From: Pseudomonadota bacterium
GTDB taxonomy: Bacteria > Pseudomonadota > Gammaproteobacteria > GCA-001735895
Assembly (NCBI GenBank): GCA_022566015.1
Contig: JADFJT010000006.1
Span: 1-47,819, forward strand
Direction of reading: 5' to 3'
DNA length: 47,819 nucleotides
In this document: piece after piece, positions 25,846 through 35,143 of the stretch
How positions within the stretch are numbered: the stretch's first letter is position 1
How the letters are laid out: the number at the start of each line of letters is the position of its first letter
Position numbers and translations under genes: made by a program
The notes under the pieces: generated by a model
Told to the model about the DNA's origin: nothing
Seen by the model: the letters and a program-made list of their open reading frames with translations, nothing else
Database searches by the model: none

Positions 25846-28263
25846 ATGATAAGTCATGCAAGAGTCGTCATCATCGGTGGTGGGTCGCTCGGGGTCAATC
25901 TGCTCTATCACCTCACCAAAGAAGGTTGGACCGATATCGCATTAGTCGAAAAAGGTGAGCTGACCAGTGGCTCGACCTGGCATGCGGCTGGACTATGCGC
26001 TAACTTCATCGGCAATATGACCGTCTCGCAAATACACGATTATACGATCAAACTGTATAACGAAATTTTACCGCAGGAAACCGGCCAGACCTCCAGCTTT
26101 CACCAAACCGGCAGTATTCGAGTCGGGTTTACCCAGGTCGAAGAAGAGTGGTTTCGAAACCTCCAAAGTCGCGCCAAAAACGGTGGCTTCGAATTCAATA
26201 TTATCAGCAAGCAAGAAGCGCGCGAGCTCAATCCGTTTATGAATTTCGACAAGGCGCGCATCATCGTCAGCACACCGGACGATGGGCACGTCGATCCGAC
26301 CTCGGTGGTCATGCCTTTATCCAGACTGGCACGCGAAAAAGGGGCCGAGATAAACCGTTTCACACGTGTCACCGAAATCAACTCGCTGCCCTCCGGTGAA
26401 TGGGAAGTGGTTACCGACAAGGGTAGGATAATAGCCGAACATGTTGTCAATGCGGCTGGCTGTTTCGCGCGAGAAGTGGGCGCTATGGTCGGCGTTAACG
26501 TGCCTCTGACCAATCTCGAACATCAATACCTGGTCACCGAAACCCACCCGGATATCGAGGCTCTCGGCTGGGAATTACCGGTGTGTCGTGATTCCTACAG
26601 TTCGGCGTATATCCGTCAGGAAGGGCTGGGATTCCTGGTCGGCCCCTACGAAATGTGGGGCTCCAAACCCTGGTCCCTGAACGGTATGGACTGGGGATTC
26701 GACCGCGAATTGTTCGAACCTGACGTCGATCGCCTGATGCCGTTCCTCGAAAGATGTTTTGAAATGACACCAAAATTCAAAGAAGTCGGGATCAAAACCA
26801 TCGTCAATGGCCCCATCACGCATACCCCTGATGACAATATACTCGCTGGTCCGCAGGGCGGATTGCGTAACTTCTGGAATCTCTGCGGTGCAAGTATCGG
26901 TATAGCCCAGGGTGGTATCGGAAAATATATGGCTCAGTGGATGGTTCATGGCCAGACCGAGATCAATATGGCACCTCTGGATAGCCGCCGTTTCGGTGAA
27001 TGGGCCGATAAAAAATACTGTACCATCAAAGCGATCGAATCTTACGAAGTCATGTATGCACCGGCCGCACCGAACGACAACCGTCCGCATGGGCGCCCAA
27101 TGCGGACCAGTCCGCTTTACGCGCGTTTACTCGAAAATGGGTGTATACACGGTGTAGTTCAAGGTTATGAAAAGGCACTCTGGTTTGCTACCGATAAAGT
27201 AAGGCGTGAAAGTCTGACCTGGTTGCACAGTGAAGCACATGAAATTGTTGGTGGCGAGTGCCACGCAGTTCGCGATGCGGCCGGCATCATCGACTTATCT
27301 GGCTCGGCCAAGTTTGAAATCAGTGGTAAGGATGCATTCGCGTTTCTGGACCTTCTTTCCTGCAACAAGTTACCTTCGAAAGACGGTCGTCTCGGGCTCA
27401 GTTTGTTCCATGCACCGAATGGCGGCATCATGTGTGAAATGTCGATCACCCGTTTTGCCCAGGATCAATTTTATCTAGTCTCGGCAATTGGGTCTGAGCA
27501 CAAAGATCTGCACTGGATGCAACAAAACGCTAATGATTTCGACGTCGAGATTAAAAACGTCACCGACGATATCAGTTCGATATTGTTGACGGGTCCAAAA
27601 ACGCGCGAAATTCTGCAGCAATTGACCGAAGAAGACCTGTCCAATAATGCTTTCCCGTGGCTGCACGCCAAAGAGGTAAAGATTGACAGTGCCCAGGTTC
27701 GGGTTATCCGGGTTTCGTACGCGGGCGAACTCGGTTACGAGTTACATATGCGTTCGTACCAGTTACTGTCGATTTACGATTCGATTTGCCGCGTCGGCGA
27801 AGACTATAATCTGCGCGATTTTGGTGGCTATGCATTCAATTCGATGCGTATGGAAAAAATGTACCGCGCCTACGGCAATGAATTTACCGAAGAAATCAGC
27901 GGACTCGAAGCGGGCATGGACCGTTTCATCGATACCAGTCGCAATTTTATCGGCTGCGAAAATCTTAAACAGCGTGCAAATGGGCGCTTTAGCATCGAAC
28001 TCGCGTACCTGGTATTCGACGACGATATCCCCTGCGAATGCTACGGCAACGAAGCGGTCTACCACAATGGAGAATTAATCGGCCTCACGACTAGCGGTGC
28101 TTTTGGCCACCGTATTGGCAAGAGCCTGGCCTTTGCCTATTTAAAACCGGACGTGATATCCGCGGGCCTGGAAGTTACTATTGACACCTCCCTAGGTACG
28201 CGTGTAGCGCATATTGAAATGGGTGCGGCTTACGATCCAACGAATGAAAAATTGCGCAGTTAG
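25846..28263 (+). CDS. Dimethylglycine/sarcosine dehydrogenase-like flavoprotein with GcvT domain
   Basis: The 805-residue protein has two parts. Residues 1-430 are an FAD-dependent DAO-type oxidoreductase with VVIIGGGSLGVNLLYHL, and His46 in GSTWHAAGL at the position used for covalent FAD in dimethylglycine and sarcosine dehydrogenases. Residues 430-800 are an aminomethyltransferase (GcvT-like) domain, with RDAAGIIDLSGSAKFEISG, VRVIRVSYAGELGYELHM and a C-terminal barrel. Such enzymes N-demethylate an amino acid and pass the methyl as methylene-THF. Its position after the MttB-like gene suggests serial removal of N-methyl groups. The substrate may be a betaine derivative but is not certain. 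Confidence 0.9.
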   Translation: MISHARVVIIGGGSLGVNLLYHLTKEGWTDIALVEKGELTSGSTWHAAGLCANFIGNMTVSQIHDYTIKLYNEILPQETGQTSSFHQTGSIRVGFTQVEEEWFRNLQSRAKNGGFEFNIISKQEARELNPFMNFDKARIIVSTPDDGHVDPTSVVMPLSRLAREKGAEINRFTRVTEINSLPSGEWEVVTDKGRIIAEHVVNAAGCFAREVGAMVGVNVPLTNLEHQYLVTETHPDIEALGWELPVCRDSYSSAYIRQEGLGFLVGPYEMWGSKPWSLNGMDWGFDRELFEPDVDRLMPFLERCFEMTPKFKEVGIKTIVNGPITHTPDDNILAGPQGGLRNFWNLCGASIGIAQGGIGKYMAQWMVHGQTEINMAPLDSRRFGEWADKKYCTIKAIESYEVMYAPAAPNDNRPHGRPMRTSPLYARLLENGCIHGVVQGYEKALWFATDKVRRESLTWLHSEAHEIVGGECHAVRDAAGIIDLSGSAKFEISGKDAFAFLDLLSCNKLPSKDGRLGLSLFHAPNGGIMCEMSITRFAQDQFYLVSAIGSEHKDLHWMQQNANDFDVEIKNVTDDISSILLTGPKTREILQQLTEEDLSNNAFPWLHAKEVKIDSAQVRVIRVSYAGELGYELHMRSYQLLSIYDSICRVGEDYNLRDFGGYAFNSMRMEKMYRAYGNEFTEEISGLEAGMDRFIDTSRNFIGCENLKQRANGRFSIELAYLVFDDDIPCECYGNEAVYHNGELIGLTTSGAFGHRIGKSLAFAYLKPDVISAGLEVTIDTSLGTRVAHIEMGAAYDPTNEKLRS

Positions 28264-28271
28264 CAACTTCT

Positions 28272-28392
28272 GTCATTCCCGTGAAAGCGGCGGTCCGGCG
28301 TCCCGAAATCTAAAAACGCGGCTGGAATTAGCGAGGAAAGTAGCACGGTGCCAGTAGATTCTGGTTCTCCGCTTCGATACGTCCGGAATGAT
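28272..28392. repeat. Degenerate palindromic repeat element, about 120 bp
   Basis: GTCATTCCCG (28272-28281) at the left faces TCCGGAATGAT (28382-28392) at the right, an imperfect inverted repeat bounding mostly unstructured sequence. The same kind of ends occurs as short hairpins at 3455 and 30223. It sits between the flavoprotein and the HD-domain gene and probably has no coding role. Confidence 0.5.
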
Positions 28393-28421
28393 ATTGCTTT
28401 TTAGGATAACTGGAAATAATT

Positions 28422-29006
28422 ATGAACACAGTAAACTTTACCCGGATGGAAGACAGTACTCGCGAAGAATACGAATTTCTCGACGATCTTGAAAAAAAAT
28501 ATTGCAGTGGCCTTGCTGACAGGCTGCTGAAGGCCTTAAGACAATTAGAACATAGCCTTTCCGGTTATAAAGTGACACGACTCGAGCATGTACTACAGGG
28601 CGCCACGCGAGCCCATCGAGCGGGTGAATCCGATGAAATGATTCTGGCGGTGTTACTACACGATATCGGCGACGAGCTCGCCCCGCATTCGCACAGTGAA
28701 ATGGCTGCCGCGGTCCTGAGGCCATTTGTATCGAAAAAAATCTACTGGATCGTGAAACACCACGGCCTGTTTCAAATGTTTTACTACGCTCATTTTTTTG
28801 GCGGTGACCGGAATATCAGAGACCAGTTTAAACAACACCAGTGGTATCAGGACGCGGTCGATTTTTGCCATAAATACGACCAGAACTGTTTTGATCCGAA
28901 TTATGATTCTGAACCAGTAGAATTCTTCGAACCTCTGGTACGCAAAATGTTAGCCAATCCAGCTATCGTCGACGCCGAGCATGTCGCGCGCTATGGCTCT
29001 GCCTAA
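28422..29006 (+). CDS. HD-domain protein (diiron oxygenase- or phosphohydrolase-like)
   Basis: The 194 residues fall in the HD superfamily: RLEHVLQGATRAHRAG, then LAVLLHDIGDELAPHSHSEM, and later VKHHG and FDPNYDSEP. The spacing from LEH to the HD pair is 24 residues, as in the mixed-valent diiron oxygenase PhnZ, but the Tyr/Glu pair typical of PhnZ is not at the expected positions, so a phosphohydrolase is equally possible. Relatives often sit with amine- and betaine-catabolism genes. It starts in a region bounded by the repeat, and its end overlaps the next gene by 26 nt. Confidence 0.7.
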   Translation: MNTVNFTRMEDSTREEYEFLDDLEKKYCSGLADRLLKALRQLEHSLSGYKVTRLEHVLQGATRAHRAGESDEMILAVLLHDIGDELAPHSHSEMAAAVLRPFVSKKIYWIVKHHGLFQMFYYAHFFGGDRNIRDQFKQHQWYQDAVDFCHKYDQNCFDPNYDSEPVEFFEPLVRKMLANPAIVDAEHVARYGSA

Positions 29007-30207
29007 GATGCTATCAGTCGATGGTGAGCTTAGTTGCTTCACAAATTCAAAGTTCGTTTCCAATGGTGATTACCCGGATAATTTATCTAGAATAGCGAGC
29101 CTCGAAAAATCTAAAGCTGCAATAGATGAAATAACCCAATGGCCCGGCTATACCGCTACGCCGCTTTATTCACTCATTAATCTGGCTAAGGATACTGGCG
29201 TAGATAAAATCTGGTACAAGGATGAATCGAAGCGATTTCATCTGAAGAGTTTCAAAGCACTGGGTGGTGCCTATGCAGTGGCTCGCCAATTGCAATCACG
29301 GGTAGCCGAAGTTACCGGTGAAGAGCCGAGTGTACAGGATTTGTTCGACAAAAAATTTACCGAAATTGTGAGTCAGACTGTGATTAGTTGTGCGACCGAT
29401 GGTAATCATGGTCGTTCGGTATCCTGGGGTTGCCAGATGTTTGGTTGCCAATGCGTGATTTATATTCATCGCGACGTTTCACCAGGGCGTCAACAGGCGA
29501 TAGAGGCTTTCGGTGCGACTGTCATTCGAATTACCGGTAACTACGATGATTCGGTCAAACAGGCCGATATGGATGCGAAAAGACACGGTCGAATTATCGT
29601 TTCTGATACAAGTTACGAAGGCTATATGGAAATCCCCAAAGATGTGGCGCTCGGTTACACGGTTTTATTGTCGGAATCTGTCGAGCAATTGGGCGACGAA
29701 ATTCCCACCCACGTTTTCATCCAAGGTGGTGTCGGTGGCCTTGCTGCTGCGGTTTGTGCTTATTTTTGGGAGCTATGGGGCGAATTGCGCCCACGTTTTA
29801 TCGTAGTCGAGCCGGAAAACGCTAATTGTTTGCAACAGAGTGCACGCGCCGGGTCCCCGGTTATCATTAAAGGTAATCTCGATACCTTGATGGCGGGGCT
29901 CGCCTGCGGCGAAGTATCGGCTCTGGCCTGGGAAATTTTGAGTATCGGGACGAATGATTTTATCACTGTTAATGAAGCCTCCGTACCTTTAACCATGCGG
30001 TTATTGGCTCAGGGGATTAACGGTGACCCCAGTATAGAAGCGGGTGAGTCGGCCGTTGCTGGGCTGGCGGCGTTAATTACCGCACGCCATAGCGAGGTGG
30101 ATTCTCAACGTCTGGGTCTCGATCGATCGAGTCGTATTTATATTTTGGGGACCGAAGGTGCGACTGATCCCGAGATGTATGCGAAGTTGGTTGGTTCCGA
30201 TGGATAG
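28981..30207 (+). CDS. dpaL: Diaminopropionate ammonia-lyase-like PLP enzyme
   Basis: The protein has 408 residues of fold-type II PLP enzyme. The Schiff-base lysine is Lys92 in FHLKSFKALGGAYAVA, which matches diaminopropionate ammonia-lyase (DpaL/YgeX) closely, and ISCATDGNHGRSVSWG and VFIQGGVGGLAAAV bind the cofactor. DpaL converts 2,3-diaminopropionate, in either isomer, to pyruvate and two ammonia. The start may be ATG 28981 or 28993; both overlap the HD gene end, indicating coupling. In this operon the true substrate could be another amino acid. Confidence 0.85.
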   Translation: MSRAMALPKMLSVDGELSCFTNSKFVSNGDYPDNLSRIASLEKSKAAIDEITQWPGYTATPLYSLINLAKDTGVDKIWYKDESKRFHLKSFKALGGAYAVARQLQSRVAEVTGEEPSVQDLFDKKFTEIVSQTVISCATDGNHGRSVSWGCQMFGCQCVIYIHRDVSPGRQQAIEAFGATVIRITGNYDDSVKQADMDAKRHGRIIVSDTSYEGYMEIPKDVALGYTVLLSESVEQLGDEIPTHVFIQGGVGGLAAAVCAYFWELWGELRPRFIVVEPENANCLQQSARAGSPVIIKGNLDTLMAGLACGEVSALAWEILSIGTNDFITVNEASVPLTMRLLAQGINGDPSIEAGESAVAGLAALITARHSEVDSQRLGLDRSSRIYILGTEGATDPEMYAKLVGSDG

Positions 30208-30222
30208 ATTCGGCTATTTTGT

Positions 30223-30246
30223 CATTCCGGCTCGAGGACTGGAATG
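30223..30246. repeat. ATTCC/GGAAT hairpin overlapping the M24 peptidase start
   Basis: CATTCC (30223-30228) pairs with GGAATG (30241-30246). The ATG of the right arm is the annotated start codon of the next gene, so the hairpin may affect its translation. Confidence 0.5.
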
Positions 30247-31414
30247 AAACCGGCTAGCCCACCACGCGGGTTCGCACAAGCGGAATTCGAAGATCGCACC
30301 CAACATGCGCAACGCATGATGCATGAATTAAAAATTGATGCGATGCTACTGACGACCGAACCGCATGTACGCTATTTTAGCGGTTTTCTTACCCAATTTT
30401 GGTTAAGCCCTACTAGACCCTGGTTTTTGTTAGTACCGTTAACGGGTAAACCTGTCGCGGTAATCCCGACAATTGGTGTCGTGGGTATGCTCGATACATG
30501 GATAGACGATGTGCGGTCCTGGTCTTCCCCACAGCCGGGTGACGACGGTATTTCACTGCTCACTAGCACGATTCAGGGATTGCCTAAGCGCTTTGGTCGT
30601 ATCGGAGCCACACTCGGTGTCGAAAGCCACTTACGTATGCCGGCACAGGATTTTGAACAACTCAGGGATAATCTCGGAACAACCGAAGTAATCGATTGTA
30701 GCCTGTTGCTACTGCAGCTTTGTAGTATTAAATCAGTCTCAGAGGTGGCGAAAATCAAACATGTTTGCGAACTCACCTCGGACAGCTTTAATGCACTACA
30801 GGACTTCGCTCGCATCGGTAATAGCGAGCGCGAAATCGTTCAGTCTGCGTATCGATTTACTCGAACGGGGCGCCGACAGCACACCCTATATCGTTTCTGC
30901 CTCAGGTCCTGACGGCTATGACAATATCATCATGGGGCCTACTGATCGAAAACTGGGCGACGGTGATTTACTGATCATCGATACCGGCACGCTGTTCGAT
31001 GGCTACTATTGTGATTTTGACCGCAACTATGCCTTTGGAATGGCTTCGGACAGAGCCAAAAGGGCCTACGAAGCTGTATTTAACAGCACCGACGCAGGCT
31101 TTAAGGCTGCCAAACCAGGCGCAACAACCACCGATTTATGGCGCGCGATGTGGACGGTACTCGAAGCTGGGGGTGCCGAAGGCAATGATATTGGCCGTAT
31201 GGGCCATGGACTTGGCACACAACTAACCGAATGGCCCTCAATTACCGCCTCTGACAATACCGAACTGAAACCCGGCATGGTGATGACACTGGAGCCTGGC
31301 ATGAGCTACGATGGCGGCAAGCAAATGGTGCACGAAGAGAATATTCTAATCACAGATTCCGGTGCTATCATGTTGTCGAAACGGGCTGCAGCAGAATTAC
31401 CGATCATCCAGTAG
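30244..31414 (+). pseudogene. M24-family (Xaa-Pro dipeptidase/creatinase-like) peptidase, frameshifted
   Basis: The first frame (30244-30912) gives the N-terminal creatinase-like domain (ends near GNSEREIVQ). The next frame (open from 30761) continues from LRIDLLERGADSTPYIV to the end at 31414. A one-base excess near CAGTCTGCG at about 30843-30849 accounts for the break. The C-terminal pita-bread domain keeps all metal ligands: the two Asp in LLIIDTG and YYCDFDRNYA, His in MGHGLG, Glu in LEPGMSYD and Glu in HEENILI. Without the shift it would be a normal 390-residue metallopeptidase. Sequencing error or recent decay is possible. Its partners suggest cleavage of a dipeptide or amide intermediate. 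Confidence 0.82.
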
Positions 31415-31436
31415 GCCATGACTCTTCATTATTAAA

Positions 31437-32216
31437 ATGAGTAAATCCGAAATTATCCAGTCTGATATTTCGCTCGACGAGATCGGGCCCGGTGGTCGCA
31501 TCGGCCTGATCGCGCTGGCTACTGACTTAAATTCCGAACAGGATTTACGCCGTATATTTCCGGACGATATCGAAATGTTCACCAACCGAGTGCTCAATGC
31601 AAATCCGGTAACGATGGAAAACCTGCGTAATATGGCAGGCGATATTAGTCGTGCAGCGGCAGGAATTTTACCCGACATAAAACTAGATGTGATGATTTAT
31701 GGCTGCACATCTGGAACCGTCGCCATCGGTGTTGAAAAAATTGAACAGTTAATTCACCTGAGTTGCCCCGGAGTACCAGTAACCAATCCCGTCAGTGCAG
31801 CACTCGCCGCATTTGACCGATTTAACGCACAGCGTATTTCGATTCTGACCCCCTATACCGAAGCGGTAAATCTGGAAATGGCTGAATTTTTCGAAGGCCA
31901 GGGGATAGAAGTAATTAACATCGTGGGTCTGGGGTACCAAAGCGACATGGACATGACCGGAATACCGCCGCAGGCTATCGCTGGAATCGCCGAGCGAGTT
32001 TGTGATCAGAATGCAGACCTGCTGTTTATCTCCTGCACCGCTATTCGTGCCGCGGCTGTGATAGAGGAAATAGAACAGGCCATCGGCAAACCCGTAGTAT
32101 CCAGCAACCAGGCGCTAGTCTGGCATAGTCTGAAGTTGATCGATTATCCCGGCAGTATTCATGGTTATGGTTGCCTGTTAAACAAATCCCGGCTGCCGCA
32201 ACAATTAAGCCCATGA
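31437..32216 (+). CDS. Asp/Glu racemase superfamily protein (maleate isomerase/EutA-like)
   Basis: The 259-residue protein belongs to the Asp/Glu racemase, arylmalonate decarboxylase and maleate isomerase group. The catalytic cysteine pair is visible as VMIYGCTSGTVAIG and LLFISCTAIRAAAV, and PVTNPVSAALAAF and VVSSNQALVWH fit the same family. In ectoine-type catabolic clusters an EutA protein of this family occurs beside a PLP enzyme and an M24 peptidase, a similar trio to the one here, although no ectoine-specific gene is present. Its ATGA overlap with dsbB reflects tight packing rather than a shared function. Confidence 0.82.
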   Translation: MSKSEIIQSDISLDEIGPGGRIGLIALATDLNSEQDLRRIFPDDIEMFTNRVLNANPVTMENLRNMAGDISRAAAGILPDIKLDVMIYGCTSGTVAIGVEKIEQLIHLSCPGVPVTNPVSAALAAFDRFNAQRISILTPYTEAVNLEMAEFFEGQGIEVINIVGLGYQSDMDMTGIPPQAIAGIAERVCDQNADLLFISCTAIRAAAVIEEIEQAIGKPVVSSNQALVWHSLKLIDYPGSIHGYGCLLNKSRLPQQLSP

Positions 32217-32719
32217 TTAAAACAGCTATTCGATTTAGCCAATACCGAATTTACTGGATATTACTCCTGGTGCTTGGGGTCGTGCTGGAATCCATTGCAC
32301 TTTATTACCAATATGTACTGGACGAATGGCCATGCGTACTGTGTATTCATATTCGTATCTGGGTTTTCGGTTTTATCCTGATCGCTATATTCGGGATATT
32401 TTTGGGCCAATATATCGCGACAAATCGGACGCTTCACTTATTCAACAGTATCGTTATGATAGGCTTTGTCGAGCGCAGTTGGCAGGTACTGGCCGTCGAA
32501 CGCGGCTGGGTATTTGGCGATTGCAATATGGATGCGGGTCTGCCACCCTGGTTCGCGCTGGATAGCTGGTTTCCCGCCCTGTTCGAAGTTCAAACATCCT
32601 GTGGCTATACGCCGCTCATAATATTAAATATCAGCATGGCTGAAATACTAATGCTTATGTCGGCATTTCTATTAATTACCAGCCTCGCGTTATCGATTGC
32701 CAGCTACGGATCAGAATAA
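32213..32719 (+). CDS. dsbB: DsbB-family disulfide bond formation protein
   Basis: The protein has 168 residues from ATG 32213, which overlaps the preceding stop (ATGA). It has four membrane helices and two cysteine pairs: CVLC after the first helix pair (EWPCVLCIHIRIW), and GDCNMD with TSCGYTP in the large periplasmic loop. It reoxidises DsbA and passes electrons to quinones. nhaB follows, as in many gammaproteobacteria. Confidence 0.93.
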   Translation: MIKTAIRFSQYRIYWILLLVLGVVLESIALYYQYVLDEWPCVLCIHIRIWVFGFILIAIFGIFLGQYIATNRTLHLFNSIVMIGFVERSWQVLAVERGWVFGDCNMDAGLPPWFALDSWFPALFEVQTSCGYTPLIILNISMAEILMLMSAFLLITSLALSIASYGSE

Positions 32720-32803
32720 TAAATCTATCTTAAAAAATTTAGGCAGCTTAAGTCACAACTGCTAAAATCAGTTTATTCTCCAAATCGTTTAAAAATAACC
32801 CCG

Positions 32804-34303
32804 ATGGAATTATCCCTAAAAGACGCATTTATTGACAATTTTCTGGGCCAGTCCCCGAGATGGTACAAGCAGTTAATCATTATTTTTCTGATCGTTAACC
32901 CGGTTATTTTTTTTATCGACCCATTCGTCGCGGGATGGGTTTTGGTCATCGAGTTTATTTTTACGCTGGCCATGGCGCTAAAATGTTACCCGCTACAACC
33001 CGGGGGATTGCTCGCGCTGGAAGCCATCATAATCGGTATGGCATCACCGGAAGCGGTATACCAGGAAACCATCGCCAATTTTCAGGTAATCATGTTATTG
33101 ATGTTCATGGTGGCGGCCATATACTTCATGCGCGAACTGCTATTGTTTACATTTACGCGCATTTTGTTAACGGTCAAATCGAAATCGTTTTTATCTTTCC
33201 TGTTCTGCTTTACTGCTGCTTTTTTGAGTGCCTTCCTCGGCGCCCTTACGGTAACCGCGGTACTAATATCGGTCGCGATCGGTTTTTATGCGGTTTACCA
33301 CAAATTTACTTCGGGCAAGAAATTGCATGATGATCACGACCATAGCAACGACCTGGAAGTACGCGATCAAGACCGGGAAGACCTTGAGCAGTTCCGTTCC
33401 TTCCTGCGCAGCCTGATTATGCATGGCGCTGTCGGTACCGCCCTGGGCGGTGTGTCGACCCTGGTCGGTGAACCGCAAAACCTTCTAATAGCAGAGCGCG
33501 CCGGGTGGGATTTTATAGAGTTTTACATTCGTATGGCGCCGGTTACGATGCCGGTGCTGGTTTTCGGACTTGCTACCTCCGTATTTCTGGAAAAGGTGAA
33601 ATGGTTTGGCTATGGCGCCACCTTACCCGATTCGGTCGCCGCAGTGCTTAGGGAATATGACCGGGAAGAAAACGCCAGGAGAACCAATAAAACTAATGCT
33701 GTTCTCATCGTACAGGCTATCGTCGGTGTCGTTTTAATATTGGCGCTGGCATTTCACGTAGCTGCGGTTGGCCTCGTAGGCCTGATGGTTATAGTATTGT
33801 TAACGGCGCTGAACGGCATAGTCGAAGAACATCGAATTGGGCACGCGTTTGAAGAGGCCTTGCCATTCACCGCTTTATTGGTGGTATTTTTCGCGGTCGT
33901 AGCGGTTATCCACGAGCAACACTTGTTTACTCCGGTAGTCACCGCAGTGCTGGCAATGGATAGAGAAATTCAACCGCTCATGTTTTTCATCGCTAACGGC
34001 GTATTATCGATGATTAGTGACAATGTATTTGTCGCGACCGTGTATATCAACGAGATCGCCCAGGCCTTGAAAGACGGGGTTATCGATCGCGCACAATTTG
34101 ATGTTCTGGCCGTAGCAATCAATACCGGCACCAATCTGCCCAGCGTAGCGACCCCTAACGGTCAGGCTGCATTTCTATTCCTGTTAACCTCTGCGCTGGC
34201 ACCGTTGATCCGCCTTTCGTACGGCAAAATGATGTGGATGGCGCTGCCTTATACCTTCGTGTTGAGTAGTGTGGGTATGCTCACAATATGGTTATTTTTT
34301 TAA
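32804..34303 (+). CDS. nhaB: NhaB-type Na+/H+ antiporter
   Basis: The 499-residue polytopic protein matches Nha[21 protein letters not shown] at the N-terminus, then [20 protein letters not shown] and [20 protein letters not shown]. NhaB exchanges sodium for protons and helps growth in salt. It has about 12 membrane segments. Adjacent to dsbB, the conserved gammaproteobacterial neighbour. Its end is 9 bases from that of the convergent Nudix gene. Confidence 0.95.
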   Translation: MELSLKDAFIDNFLGQSPRWYKQLIIIFLIVNPVIFFIDPFVAGWVLVIEFIFTLAMALKCYPLQPGGLLALEAIIIGMASPEAVYQETIANFQVIMLLMFMVAAIYFMRELLLFTFTRILLTVKSKSFLSFLFCFTAAFLSAFLGALTVTAVLISVAIGFYAVYHKFTSGKKLHDDHDHSNDLEVRDQDREDLEQFRSFLRSLIMHGAVGTALGGVSTLVGEPQNLLIAERAGWDFIEFYIRMAPVTMPVLVFGLATSVFLEKVKWFGYGATLPDSVAAVLREYDREENARRTNKTNAVLIVQAIVGVVLILALAFHVAAVGLVGLMVIVLLTALNGIVEEHRIGHAFEEALPFTALLVVFFAVVAVIHEQHLFTPVVTAVLAMDREIQPLMFFIANGVLSMISDNVFVATVYINEIAQALKDGVIDRAQFDVLAVAINTGTNLPSVATPNGQAAFLFLLTSALAPLIRLSYGKMMWMALPYTFVLSSVGMLTIWLFF

Positions 34304-34311
34304 CAAACGAA

Positions 34312-34902
34312 TTATCCGGTGGCCAGGCGCTGCTGGTTTAATTCTAACCATTGCAAGGCAATGATGGTCGCGGAAGACTTGACCTTGCCATCGCGCACCC
34401 ACTGATAAGCCAGACTAGCGTCGATGACCTCGACGCGTATATCCTCGTTTTCCTCAGCCAAACCATGTATGCCGCCCACGCCGGAACTATCGACGATTCC
34501 ACAATAAAGTGTGCACTGCTCGGTAGTGCCACCCGGACTCACGTAATATCGGCTAATAGGATGTAATCGACTGATCTCGCAACCAGCCTCTTCCTTACTC
34601 TCGCGCAACGCGACCTGATCTGCACTCTCGCCTTCTTCGATCACGCCAGCGACGCATTCGATCAACCACGGGGAATTTTTGTCACGTATCGCGCCAGCCC
34701 TGAACTGTTCGATTAAAACGACCTTGCATCTTACCGGGTCGTAGGGCAATAAAGCCACTATCGAACCGCGTTCAAAAATTTCGCGGGTAAATATACTGCT
34801 TTCGCTACCGGCAAATAATTCATGCGACAGCCTATATTCGTCGAGACGGAAATACTGGCTGAATAAAACTTCGTGCTTTATCAGATTCCAGCTATAGTTC
34901 AT
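34312..34902 (-). CDS. Nudix hydrolase, ADP-ribose pyrophosphatase-like
   Basis: The protein has 196 residues from ATG 34902, which has GGGAGAG upstream; the frame is open further to 35115 but that part overlaps the Trm112 gene. The Nudix box is complete (GVIEEGE, then RESKEEAG). The preceding strand ALLPYDPVRCKVVLIEQFRA and the N-terminal WNLIKHEVLFSQYFRLDEYR match the NudF/TrgB group, which hydrolyses ADP-ribose. In many relatives kdsB follows the ycaR gene here; it does not in this window. Confidence 0.88.
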   Translation of the reverse strand: MNYSWNLIKHEVLFSQYFRLDEYRLSHELFAGSESSIFTREIFERGSIVALLPYDPVRCKVVLIEQFRAGAIRDKNSPWLIECVAGVIEEGESADQVALRESKEEAGCEISRLHPISRYYVSPGGTTEQCTLYCGIVDSSGVGGIHGLAEENEDIRVEVIDASLAYQWVRDGKVKSSATIIALQWLELNQQRLATG

Positions 34903-34954
34903 GTTTGTGGCTCTCCCGCCGAATCGGCCAACCGCGTTCCACCCACTAGAATCG

Positions 34955-35143
34955 CTATCCCATATTGTCCAATTCTTCACTACTGAGCTCACGCGCCTCT
35001 TCCGGCAACATGACGGGGATGCCATCTCTGATCGGGTAGGCCAGCCGCGACGCTCTGGACAGTAATTCCTGGTTTTTTTTATCGTAAATGAGTGGGCCCT
35101 TGGTGATTGGATCAACCAGAATATCCAGCAGATGTTTATCCAT
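34955..35143 (-). CDS. ycaR: Trm112/YcaR-family small protein
   Basis: The 62-residue protein has the family skeleton [20 protein letters not shown], then [20 protein letters not shown]. In most homologues LVCPxCKG supplies two zinc cysteines; here the first is Asp and the second Thr, and no others replace them, so zinc is probably not bound. The gene overlaps the end of the MsbA-LpxK gene by 8 nt, the usual lpxK-ycaR order. Confidence 0.85.
   Translation of the reverse strand: MDKHLLDILVDPITKGPLIYDKKNQELLSRASRLAYPIRDGIPVMLPEEARELSSEELDNMG

Noticed and set aside
26575-27090. 171-residue minus-strand frame opposite the flavoprotein
   Set aside because: Antisense to a well-conserved FAD domain.
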